From: Lachnospiraceae bacterium
GTDB taxonomy: Bacteria > Bacillota > Clostridia > Lachnospirales > Lachnospiraceae
NCBI GenBank assembly: GCA_017526985.1
Contig: JAFXQR010000119.1
Coordinates: 1-42,909, forward strand
Direction: 5' to 3'
Length of the DNA stretch: 42,909 nt
The position numbers and the translations under genes are program-made. Below are positions 15,719-23,193 of the stretch, piece by piece; the first letter of the stretch is position 1, and each line of letters begins with the position of its first letter. The notes under the pieces were generated by a model that did not search any database, had not been told where the DNA came from, and saw only the letters and a program-made list of their open reading frames with translations.

Positions 15719-17719
15719 ATGAATATATCCATTCAAAACAATATATTGGCGATGAATGCGGAACGCATGGTGGGGATCACTTCAGGGAAGAAGTCAAAAT
15801 CCGCTGAGAAGTTGTCTTCCGGATATCGCGTGAACCGGGCCGCTGACGATGCTGCCGGGTTGGCTATTTCTGAGAAAATGCGTAGGCAGATCCGGGGACT
15901 GGATCAGGCGTCCAGGAATATTATGGCCGGCGTAGGGTATGTGCAGACAGCAGAAGGAGCGTTAAATGAGGTAGATGAGATGTTGCACCGAATGACGGAA
16001 TTGTCGGTGCAGGCGGCCAACGACACGAATAGTGATCAGGACCGTGAATATATAGATATGGAGTTTCAACAGATCAAAGGTGAAATGGGCAGGATCTTTG
16101 ACACCACATCTTTTAATGAACAGCTCATATGGGAACCGGATCCGGATAAACTGGTGCAGGTGGGCACGGAACAACAGAATACGATCGCATATCGGGCGAC
16201 AAGCAGCGGAACAGACACTACCTATGCAAATAAAGGAGTGCTGCCTTATCAGAGTATCAAACTGGTGGCGGATGAAGAAGGGATTAAGGCAAGCTGGAAG
16301 GGATATGACGGCAACAGTTATGAGACAACCAAGGCGGACTGGGAAAGTCTGCAAGCGAATAATTATTCCTTCTCTTTGGAGAATTATATGCCGGATAGTA
16401 TAAAAGACGGTAGTGGAAATCCGCCTTTTAACTATACGGTAAAGTTCACGCCCAATCAGTATGCCACGCAGGATGATATTATTGCGGCGATTAACCAGAC
16501 CAGTATCAGCACCGGAGCCGGTTCGTACGCCAGATTGCAATTTGAGGATGCTGCGGGGAACGGGATCGCATTACCGGCAGGAGTGTCTATTTCGAATAGT
16601 GTTTCCCTTTCTTATGCGGCAGCGTATACTTCATCTGTAAACGGGAGTCATGATCTGGATGCGCCGGATGATACATTTATAGAACCGGCTCCGGCGAAGA
16701 ATCTGGTTTCTTATCCTGCAGCAACTACGGTAGAAGAGGCACGAAACAGTACGGATTCTTGGACTTTTAAGTTTAATATGACCGGGATCGGCGGGGTTAC
16801 GGCTTCGTGTACGGGAATCAGTTATTATTCCAATGACAGGGCGGCAGATGACGAAAACTATTGGTGGAAGTGGAATGACGCCTGGTTGGACAATCATACG
16901 CGCTATGAGCCGCATTACAGTCAAAGTACGATATCGCGTTCTGTGGGAAAAACTTTGGGCGGTGTTATGGATGCGCTTACGGGCGCCAAAGGTTCCGCAA
17001 CACCGGGGTTATTGCGCTCTGCTAATGATGGTGATGCCGACAGCGGTGGTTACATCACCATGTCATTTCGGGCAGATGCAGATGCTGCGTTCAGTTCCGG
17101 CAGCGTATCCGGAAAAGACAGGCTGTTTTCTTTCGATATCACGATCCGTGTGGATAGCAGCGATACAGAAGAGTCGGTGCTTGGAAAAATCAATTCCTTC
17201 CTAAATGCCAATACCAGACTGGATGTTTTTTCGCAGTCGCCGAAGGGGGATGAGAGCGTAAGTATCTATAGTCCGAGTACTTCACACAAGATCGAAACAC
17301 CGGTGTATGATTATGATCATTACAGGAAGCATATTCCGATCCAGGCAGGTGTTGAGGCAGGACAGATCATCGACATCAATTATCCGATCCTGAATCTGAA
17401 CAGTCTTGGTCTGGTACAGAGCAATACGCTTACACGGGAAGATGCCGAAAATGCGATCGAAGAGGTCAAGGAGGCACTGGCCACGGTCAATGGTGAACGG
17501 GCAGAGTTTGGAGCGTGGCAAAATCGACTGGAACATGCGTACAATATCAATCAAAACAGTGCGGAAAATACTCAGTATGCAGAGTCACAGATCCGGGATA
17601 CGGATATGGCGACCGAGATGGTGGAATATTCCAACCAAAACATTCTGGAACAGGCAGGGTTATCAATGCTCAGCCAGGCTAATCAGCAGACACAGGGGAT
17701 TTTGAGCTTATTGCAGTGA
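15719..17719 (+). CDS. Flagellin (filament subunit) with large variable domain
   Basis: This is a 666-aa flagellin, secreted by the flagellar type III apparatus and polymerised into the filament. Residues 1 to about 140 form the N-terminal D0/D1 region (MNISIQNNILAMNAERM, then SAEKLSSGYRVNRAADDAAG and ELSVQAANDTNSDQDR). The C-terminal D1/D0 part spans about 580-666 (QNRLEHAYNINQNSAENTQYA, AESQIRDTDMATEMVEYSNQ, ending LLQ). The middle 430 residues are a Ser/Thr/Asn-rich surface-exposed insert that offers many O-glycosylation sites. This fits the glycan operon next door. Most clostridial flagellins are 270-500 aa, so this one is large. The last 132 bases are nearly identical to 18584-18715, which could allow gene conversion. 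The stop is followed within about ten bases by a truncated Rpn-element gene. Confidence 0.95.
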   Translation: MNISIQNNILAMNAERMVGITSGKKSKSAEKLSSGYRVNRAADDAAGLAISEKMRRQIRGLDQASRNIMAGVGYVQTAEGALNEVDEMLHRMTELSVQAANDTNSDQDREYIDMEFQQIKGEMGRIFDTTSFNEQLIWEPDPDKLVQVGTEQQNTIAYRATSSGTDTTYANKGVLPYQSIKLVADEEGIKASWKGYDGNSYETTKADWESLQANNYSFSLENYMPDSIKDGSGNPPFNYTVKFTPNQYATQDDIIAAINQTSISTGAGSYARLQFEDAAGNGIALPAGVSISNSVSLSYAAAYTSSVNGSHDLDAPDDTFIEPAPAKNLVSYPAATTVEEARNSTDSWTFKFNMTGIGGVTASCTGISYYSNDRAADDENYWWKWNDAWLDNHTRYEPHYSQSTISRSVGKTLGGVMDALTGAKGSATPGLLRSANDGDADSGGYITMSFRADADAAFSSGSVSGKDRLFSFDITIRVDSSDTEESVLGKINSFLNANTRLDVFSQSPKGDESVSIYSPSTSHKIETPVYDYDHYRKHIPIQAGVEAGQIIDINYPILNLNSLGLVQSNTLTREDAENAIEEVKEALATVNGERAEFGAWQNRLEHAYNINQNSAENTQYAESQIRDTDMATEMVEYSNQNILEQAGLSMLSQANQQTQGILSLLQ

Positions 17720-17727
17720 CTTGTATA

Positions 17728-18276
17728 GTTGACAGGATCCTGAAACTGAGTGATTCATTTCCAAAAGGGAGGAATATAGAAAAGTCGGATGTGGAAGTGA
17801 CCGTTCATATGTATAATATTCGACCTCTGTGCCGAAGCAATATCCTGGATGGATGCAAGCCACTGATAGAGTATTCCTGGTTTATCGAAAAGGTTCGGAC
17901 GAATCGAAAGTCGATGGAAATGATGGAGGCCGTGGATAAAGCTATCGAAGTTATGCCTGAAGATTACGGGCTTCGTGGTTTCTTAAAACAACATCAGAGC
18001 GAGGTGAAGAATATGTGTATCACAGAATATAATGAAGCAGAAACGATGCAATTGTTTAGAGAAGAGGGGCGAGAGGAAGGGGAAGAACGGTGCCTTATAA
18101 AAATGATTTGCCGTAAACTTCGAAAAGGAAAAGCGCCTGAACAGATTGCGGATGAATTGGAAGAAGATGAAGAGCACATAAAGGAACTCTGTGATGTTGC
18201 AGAAGAGTTCGCACCGGACTATGATGAAGAAAAAGTTATGCAGGCCGTTGGAGTAGGGAAACTGATGCTGATATAG
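17728..18276 (+). pseudogene. 5'-truncated Rpn-family (PD-(D/E)XK) element gene
   Basis: The frame from about 17728 to the stop at 18274-18276 matches the C-terminal two thirds of Rpn-type recombination-promoting nuclease/transposase proteins (VDRILKLSDSFPKG, MYNIRPLCRSN, LIEYSWFIEKVR, AVDKAIEVMPEDYGLRGF, then an EEGREEGEE-type linker and a DELEEDEEHI tail). The nuclease core, including the catalytic residues, is missing. The homology to the sister copy at 19144-19856 begins abruptly about nine bases after the flagellin stop codon, which marks a recombination junction. There is no start codon with a proper ribosome site; a GTG at 17716 overlaps the flagellin stop. It is almost certainly non-functional. 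Confidence 0.8.
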
Positions 18277-18304
18277 ACGCAATAATTGAATGGCATTCTT
18301 ATAT

Positions 18305-18348
18305 AAAATCCTGATGCAAAGTATGAAATATGATGCATCAGGATTTTT
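18305..18348 (+). terminator. Rpn-element 3' hairpin / terminator, copy 2
   Basis: A perfect 14-bp stem is formed by AAAATCCTGATGCA (18305-18318) and TGCATCAGGATTTT (18334-18347), with a 15-base loop and a following T. It lies 28 bases after the Rpn remnant and has the form of a bidirectional terminator. Copies are at 15435-15477 and 19885-19928. Confidence 0.8.
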
Positions 18349-18404
18349 GTATTGTAACGATATTTGATACATTCAGATGAGGTGACGCTGATTGTTTCAA
18401 AATG

Positions 18405-18438
18405 GGTGTAACAATTTTGCGATGGGGGGTGCCCCAAT
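18405..18438 (+). repeat. Rpn-element right end with palindromic terminus, copy A
   Basis: The sequence running from CAAAATGGGTGTAACAATTTTG to GGGGGGTGCCCC (18424-18435) and CAATG aligns without gaps, apart from one base, to the segment ending at 20046. The aligned copy has GTAACAGTTTTG and GGGTCTGACCCC. The G-run/C-run inverted repeat resembles ends seen near Y1/REP-associated or Rpn-type elements. The flagellin fragment begins within ten bases of this end. Confidence 0.6.
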
Positions 18439-18445
18439 GTGAGGG

Positions 18446-18715
18446 ATGGCAATTGCCTCCTTCAAAAGAGCCGGAGCCTATGTTTCGGAGGAGAGAAGTC
18501 GGATGGGAGCTTATCAGAACCGATTGGAACATACGATTAATAATCTGAATAATGTTATTGAAAATACTTCAGCAGCAGAATCGCAGATCCGGGATACGGA
18601 TATGGCGACCGAGATGGTGGAATATTCCAACCAAAACATTCTGGAACAGGCAGGGGTATCGATGCTCAGCCAGGCTAATCAGCAGAAACAAGGGATTTTG
18701 AGCTTATTACAGTGA
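18446..18715 (+). pseudogene. Flagellin C-terminal fragment
   Basis: Eighty-nine codons encode only the C-terminal D1/D0 flagellin region: YVSEERSRMGAYQNRLEHTI, then AAESQIRDTDMATEMVEYSN and the terminal LLQ. The N-terminal region and variable domain are absent. The last 132 bases (18584-18715) differ from the end of the main flagellin gene at only about five positions. The region just upstream (EERSRMGAYQNRLEHTI) is a different and more canonical flagellin sequence. It is therefore the tail of a second flagellin gene, not a simple copy. No good ribosome site precedes ATG at 18446 (GAGGG abuts it). It is probably not expressed alone, but could donate sequence by recombination. Confidence 0.85.
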
Positions 18716-18778
18716 TGATTTGTAGATAATTTATATCACATATGGTATAACGCCAAATATACAGCATAAAACCAACAT

Positions 18779-18813
18779 CTCTCGATAAGTGAAAGCTTAT
18801 CGGGGGATTTTTT
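18779..18813 (+). terminator. Rho-independent terminator after the flagellin fragment
   Basis: CTCTCGATAAG (18779-18789) pairs with CTTATCGGGGG (18796-18806) around a TGAAAG loop, using G-T wobbles at the base. A and TTTTTT follow. It is probably the original terminator of the second flagellin gene. Confidence 0.8.
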
Positions 18814-18882
18814 ATATTTTATATACATATAATGTGATGATATTGGAATTGTAAGTTTTTTACTAAAACAAGAGAAAAAATG

Positions 18883-18922
18883 TTGATTTTTCATGACAAA
18901 ATGCCTAATGGTATGATATAAT
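18883..18922 (+). promoter_or_regulatory. Flagellin-type promoter now upstream of an Rpn remnant
   Basis: TTGATTTTTC (18883-18892), ATGCC (18901-18905) and the extended -10 TGATATAAT (18914-18922) match the main flagellin promoter block for block at the same spacing. ATGACA at 18893-18898 gives a fair sigma-A -35 box 18 bases from TATAAT. The 220-base stretch from here to 19143 contains no gene I can support. Confidence 0.5.
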
Positions 18923-19143
18923 ACCTTTGTTGGGAAGATTTAGGTATGTTTATAAGGATTGATTAATAAGGCTACAGCTTTAAGGTACTTTGATAATTTC
19001 ATATTTCATACTTTAACATTGCTTGAAATGTATGATATTATCCGTCATGCATTTCTGGAAGGCATATCAGGATATTTCATCCGATTTTTTCAAGAATTGT
19101 ACTTGTAACCAATATATAATTCGTATAATGAAAGGAGAAACGG

Positions 19144-19856
19144 GTGGAAACACAGATTAACGCACCTGCGATCCGAATATGCCGGCCCGGCTATTGATGT
19201 ACCTTGGCAGACAGTATGACAAATACATAAAAAAGATCGGACAGAATATCTATGGAAAGAAGCAGATGACGCTTCCCATCCCGAGACTGGTGACGTTTTA
19301 TAATGGTATGGATGATGTCACAGACAGGATCCTAAAACTGAGTGATTCCTTCCCTAAAGGGAAGGATATAGAAAAGCCGGATGTGGAAGTGACCGTTCAT
19401 ATGTATAATATCCGACCTCTGTGCCGAAGCAATATACTGGATGGATGCAAGCCATTGATAGAGTATTCCTGGTTTATCGAAAAGGTTCGGGAGAATCGAA
19501 AGTCGATGGAAATGATGGAGGCCGTGGATAAAGCTATCGAAGTTATGCCTGAAGATTACGGGCTTCGTGGTTTCCTAAAACAACATCAGAGCGAGGTGAA
19601 GAATATGTGTATCACAGAATATAATGAAGCTGAGACGATGCAGCTGTTCAAAAAAGAAGGCAGAGAAGAACAGCTGATCATTCAGGTATGCAGGAAGTTA
19701 CGAAAAGGGAAGAGCGTAGAACAGATTGCGGATGCACTCGAGGAAGATGAGGAATATATACAGAAAATCTGTGATGCTGCGGAAACGTATGCACCGGACT
19801 ATGACGAAGAAAAAGTAATACAGGCTGTTTGGAATGTTCCGATGAAGGCGGTATAG
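19144..19856 (+). pseudogene. Frameshifted, N-terminally truncated Rpn-family (PD-(D/E)XK) element gene
   Basis: GTG at 19144, after the ribosome site AAAGGAG, starts a frame reading VETQINAPAIRI that closes at TGA. The homologous continuation (PARLLMYLGRQYDKYIKK) is in another frame from 19179 and runs 225 codons to 19856. Joining the two frames at about 19179 restores an Rpn-like segment. The ExQ of VETQ may be the end of the PD-(D/E)XK active site, but the earlier part of the nuclease core is absent. Later blocks (LPIPRLVTFYNG, DRILKLSDSFPKG, MYNIRPLCRSN, EYSWFIEKVRENRK and the C-terminal EEDEEYIQKICDAAE) match the copy at 17728-18276. Likely inactive. Confidence 0.8.
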
Positions 19857-19884
19857 GATAAATAATCGAATAGTATTTATTTTC

Positions 19885-19928
19885 AAAATCCTGATGTAAA
19901 GTATGAAATACGATACATCAGGGTTTTT
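19885..19928 (+). terminator. Rpn-element 3' hairpin / terminator, copy 3
   Basis: AAAATCCTGATGTA (19885-19898) pairs with TACATCAGGGTTTT (19914-19927), with one G-T wobble and a T run. Compared with copy 2, a C-G pair has become T-A on both arms, a compensatory change that supports selection on the hairpin. Confidence 0.8.
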
Positions 19929-20002
19929 ATATTGTGACGGTATTAGATACATATAGGTGAGATGACGCAGATTGTTAGATCAAGCGGAGTATATAGAATT
20001 CT

Positions 20003-20046
20003 GCAAAAAGGACGTAACAGTTTTGTAATAGGGTCTGACCCCAATG
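20003..20046 (+). repeat. Rpn-element right end with palindromic terminus, copy B
   Basis: GCAAAAAGGACGTAACAG, TTTTG and then the inverted repeat GGGTC-T-GACCC (20031-20041) followed by CAATG align to 18405-18438. The unit from the Rpn gene through the hairpin to this point is repeated in the same order at 17728-18438, so it appears to be the conserved 3' half of one element. Confidence 0.6.
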
Positions 20047-20117
20047 CGCTCTATTTGCGGGAAGCATCGGATGAGTATGGTGGGCAATATTTTATAGAAT
20101 TTGAGGCTGTAGCGTAG
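20043..20117 (+). pseudogene. Tail of an unidentified gene after the element end
   Basis: Starting exactly at the end of the palindrome, 24 sense codons (NALYLREASDEYGG and then QYFIEFEAVA) run to TAG at 20115-20117. There is no start site. The pattern, element right end followed by an orphan C-terminus, is the same as at the flagellin fragment. The parent protein is not recognised. Confidence 0.35.
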
Positions 20118-20153
20118 GACGGACGCGGAAAAAAGAGGGCATATATTTAGCAG

Positions 20154-20167
20154 GCACTATATAGTGC
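20154..20167 (+). promoter_or_regulatory. Perfect 14-bp palindrome upstream of the AT-rich operon
   Basis: GCACTATATAGTGC is a perfect palindrome 55 bases before the start at 20223. It could be an operator for a dimeric regulator. I could not place a confident -35/-10 pair in the interval 20118-20222. Confidence 0.3.
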
Positions 20168-20222
20168 TTTATGCGGTGTAGAAATAATTGTTTTGCGAAA
20201 AACTATATAGGATGAGGAGATA

Positions 20223-21749
20223 ATGGAATATATAATTGTACAGGCCGGTGGTAAAGGGACACGATTAGGGTACTTGACAAATAATAAACCCAAGGCTCTT
20301 GTGCCGATAGATAATCTGCCAATGCTTTTTTACCTTTTTAAGAAGTATCCGGATAAACGGTTTATAGTTATTGCGGATTACAAAAAAGAAGTGATGAGAG
20401 AATATTTGGCTGTTTTTTCGAATGTGAAGTATCAGATAGTTGATGCATCGGGTACTGGGACATGTGCAGGAGTAAAACAAGCTATAGATTTGTTGCCTGA
20501 TAATAAGCCGTTTATGCTTGTTTGGTCGGATTTAATTTTGCCTGACAGGTTTGAACTGCCAGAGGAGTACTCTGATAAAGCAGATGGAATTCCTGAGCAT
20601 GATTATGTGGGTCTGTCAGAGACGTTTTCATGCAGATGGAAATATGACAAGGGACAGTTCGCAGAAGAGAGATCGACTGAATGTGGTGTAGCTGGATTCT
20701 TCTTGTTTACAGGGAAAGATAAGGTTTCCGGTATTCCGACAAGTGGAGAATTGGTCAGATGGCTAAGTGAACAGGAAATTCAATTTAAGACCGTCGGACT
20801 TGGAGGCACAAGAGAATTCGGTATTCTTGAGGAATTTGAGAAGTTGGTTCAAGTAAAATGTCGACCGTTTAATAAGATTACAGTTGAGGGAGATGTGCTC
20901 ATAAAGGAGCCTATAGACTTACAAGGCGAGAAATTAGCAAAAAGAGAAACTGCTTGGTATGAAAAAGCGAGACTGCTGAATATTCCTGAACTTCCACAAA
21001 TATATGGGACATCACCGTTAAAGATGGAATATATTAATGGTAGAAATATATACGACTGTGATTTTGACTCTGACACTAAAAGACGCATTTTGAAATCTCT
21101 AATAAGCGCCTTGATGGAACTGCATCAGAGCGAGTCGGTAGAGGCGGATTCTTTCAGTATTCAGGAGGCATATTTCAATAAAACAATGGCTCGTCTTTCC
21201 AAGATACAGGACCTTGTTCCGTTTGGAAGAGATAGAGAGATTATTATAAACGGTCGTAAATGTCGAAATGTGTATTATCACCAAAAAGAGCTACAAAAAA
21301 GGCTTGATCAGTTGAAATATAATTGTGATCGCTTTGCGTTCATACACGGTGATTGTACATTCTCAAATCTTATGGTAAGGGAAGATAATTTTCCTGTTCT
21401 CATTGATCCAAGAGGATATTTTGGTTTCACCGAACTATATGGCGATGTCCGATATGACTGGGCAAAGCTATATTATTCTGTAGTTGGTAATTACGACCAG
21501 TTTAATCTTAAAAGATTCAAATTATCAATTGGAGAAACATCCAAACAGGGTGTGGTTCTGTCGATAGATTCTAATCACTGGGAGGAACTTGAAAAAGACT
21601 TCTTTGAGTTAACCAGATCGGATGAACAAGAAATAAGATTGCTTCATGCAGTTATATGGTTATCATTAACTACATATGCATGGCAGGACTATGATTCGAT
21701 ATGTGGCGCATTTTATAATGGACTTTATTACTTGGAGGAAGTATTATGA
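20223..21749 (+). CDS. Bifunctional nucleotidyltransferase-kinase (LicC-like plus LicA/APH-like)
   Basis: This 508-aa fusion has an N-terminal sugar/choline-phosphate nucleotidyltransferase domain (IIVQAGGKGTRLG at 4-16, NNKPKALVPI at 20-29, FMLVWSDLI for the metal aspartate), extending to about residue 230. A choline-kinase/aminoglycoside-phosphotransferase-fold domain follows: FIHGDCTFSNL near 372-382 is the Brenner motif with catalytic D, and VLIDPRGYFG near 392 holds the metal-binding D. In the LicA/LicC pathway these two activities make CDP-choline from choline. Fused in one chain, they would phosphorylate and nucleotidylate the same small alcohol or sugar. The substrate is unknown. ATG at 20223 follows GATGAGGAG. 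It starts an AT-rich operon and overlaps the next gene. Confidence 0.85.
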   Translation: MEYIIVQAGGKGTRLGYLTNNKPKALVPIDNLPMLFYLFKKYPDKRFIVIADYKKEVMREYLAVFSNVKYQIVDASGTGTCAGVKQAIDLLPDNKPFMLVWSDLILPDRFELPEEYSDKADGIPEHDYVGLSETFSCRWKYDKGQFAEERSTECGVAGFFLFTGKDKVSGIPTSGELVRWLSEQEIQFKTVGLGGTREFGILEEFEKLVQVKCRPFNKITVEGDVLIKEPIDLQGEKLAKRETAWYEKARLLNIPELPQIYGTSPLKMEYINGRNIYDCDFDSDTKRRILKSLISALMELHQSESVEADSFSIQEAYFNKTMARLSKIQDLVPFGRDREIIINGRKCRNVYYHQKELQKRLDQLKYNCDRFAFIHGDCTFSNLMVREDNFPVLIDPRGYFGFTELYGDVRYDWAKLYYSVVGNYDQFNLKRFKLSIGETSKQGVVLSIDSNHWEELEKDFFELTRSDEQEIRLLHAVIWLSLTTYAWQDYDSICGAFYNGLYYLEEVL

Positions 21750-22339
21750 TTGGCTATTACAAGGATGTTTTGGATACCATTAAGGATTCTCTGGAATCTA
21801 TAGATGAAAAGTTGTATGAACAGTTAATAGAGGAGTGTATTGAAACGTTAAATAACGGAGGCAAAATCATTGCCAGTGGTTTGGGGAAAAATGTCCCTAT
21901 ATGTGAAAAGTTCGTAGGAACGCTTAATTCTTTAGGTATAGATGCTCGATTTCTCCATACTAACACAGCGGTTCATGGAGATCTTGGAATGGTAGGAAAG
22001 AAGGATATTGTTCTCCTCTTAACGAAGGGAGGAAACACGAATGAAACTGTAGATCTGGGGATGCACTTGAACGAACGCGGCACAAACACATGGTTAATGT
22101 CCTTCTATGGTGATGGAAAAGCCTCAAAAATTATTGAAAAGAAGTTTATAATGCATCTTATTAATGAGGGAGACGAGTGGGATATTGTGCCAAATAATTC
22201 TACAACAGTATACTTGATAGTTCTTCAAGGAATTGCAATTGAAATTGGGAAAAGAATGAATATATCTTTGGATGATTTTCGAGTTAATCATCCGGGAGGT
22301 GGAATAGGAGCAAGATTATCAGGGAAAGAATTGCTGTGA
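21746..22339 (+). CDS. SIS-domain sugar-phosphate isomerase (KpsF/GutQ-like core)
   Basis: This 197-aa single-domain protein has a SIS fold: GGKIIASGLGKNVPICEKFVG is the phosphosugar-binding loop, FLHTNTAVHGDLGMV (residues about 70-84) and VLLLTKGGNTNET follow, and NHPGGGIGARL closes the domain. The HGDLGMV and NHPGG motifs are those of arabinose-5-phosphate isomerases (KpsF/GutQ), which interconvert ribulose-5-P and arabinose-5-P. The C-terminal CBS pair of full KpsF is missing. GmhA (sedoheptulose-7-P isomerase) is the main alternative. It overlaps the upstream fusion gene by ATGA, so the isomerase probably supplies or rearranges the sugar phosphate used by the neighbouring nucleotidyltransferases. 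Confidence 0.85.
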   Translation: MIGYYKDVLDTIKDSLESIDEKLYEQLIEECIETLNNGGKIIASGLGKNVPICEKFVGTLNSLGIDARFLHTNTAVHGDLGMVGKKDIVLLLTKGGNTNETVDLGMHLNERGTNTWLMSFYGDGKASKIIEKKFIMHLINEGDEWDIVPNNSTTVYLIVLQGIAIEIGKRMNISLDDFRVNHPGGGIGARLSGKELL

Positions 22340-22347
22340 GGGGAAGG

Positions 22348-23193
22348 ATGGAATTAAGAGGATACTCAGGGTGTGATTTGGAAATCATTACTAATAGTGG
22401 AATTAAGCAAGTGAGAAAAACAGCTGCTGACATTTCATATAATACTAGATTGAGTGAACAGAAGCGCAAGCAAGAGACTGTGAAACTCGGTAAATTACGT
22501 AATTGTAAAACCTATGATTGTGGGTTTAGAGATGGTTTATATTTCTTCACAATGGAATATATAAATGGTAATACGCTGGCAGAGCAAGTAGAGAATATAC
22601 AGCTATCAGACATGAAACATGTTGTTGATTGTCTTACTAGTCATTTTTCTGATTTTGAAAAGATTGATGCAGATGTAAATAATATGTTTATTGAAAAGAT
22701 AAAACAAGTAAAGGAAATGATTAGGAAAAGGGAAATAATTGAAAAGAATTGTACAGAAATTAATGAATCAATACAGATATTAGAGAATTATAATTGGGAT
22801 TGGGTTATACATTCTCAATGCCATGGAGATATGACTTTAGAAAACATTCTAGTAGCTTCAGATGGATTATATCTGATAGATTTCCTGGATTCATTTTATG
22901 ATACTTGGATGATAGATGCAGCAAAATTATTGCAGGATTGCGAATGCTTTTGGTCATATAGAAAAAAAGAGATTAGTACAAATATGAAGGTAAGACTTCT
23001 CGTGTTTAAGGATTTGTGTGTTGAGCGAATCGTCAGTATGAAAAATGGTAAAGAATTAATGGATACGGTTTATCATATTTTGCTTCTGAACTTGTTAAGA
23101 ATACTGCCTTATACGAAGACAGAAGAGGATTATATTTTTTTGAAATCAAATATTGCTTCAACAAATAAAAAATTGAGAGGTTATGGATTATGA
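22348..23193 (+). CDS. APH/choline-kinase-fold phosphotransferase
   Basis: The frame is open from a GTG at 22336 that overlaps the previous stop. ATG at 22348 with GAGGGG just upstream is the more natural start, giving about 281 aa. The protein is kinase-like: YFFTMEYINGNTLAEQVEN is the hinge segment, HSQCHGDMTLENILV near 155-169 is the Brenner motif with catalytic D and N, and LYLIDFLDSFYDTWMID holds the metal-binding D. The closest relatives phosphorylate small alcohols, sugars or aminoglycosides. In this operon a sugar or polyol substrate is more likely than a drug. It overlaps the next gene by ATGA. Confidence 0.75.
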   Translation: MELRGYSGCDLEIITNSGIKQVRKTAADISYNTRLSEQKRKQETVKLGKLRNCKTYDCGFRDGLYFFTMEYINGNTLAEQVENIQLSDMKHVVDCLTSHFSDFEKIDADVNNMFIEKIKQVKEMIRKREIIEKNCTEINESIQILENYNWDWVIHSQCHGDMTLENILVASDGLYLIDFLDSFYDTWMIDAAKLLQDCECFWSYRKKEISTNMKVRLLVFKDLCVERIVSMKNGKELMDTVYHILLLNLLRILPYTKTEEDYIFLKSNIASTNKKLRGYGL

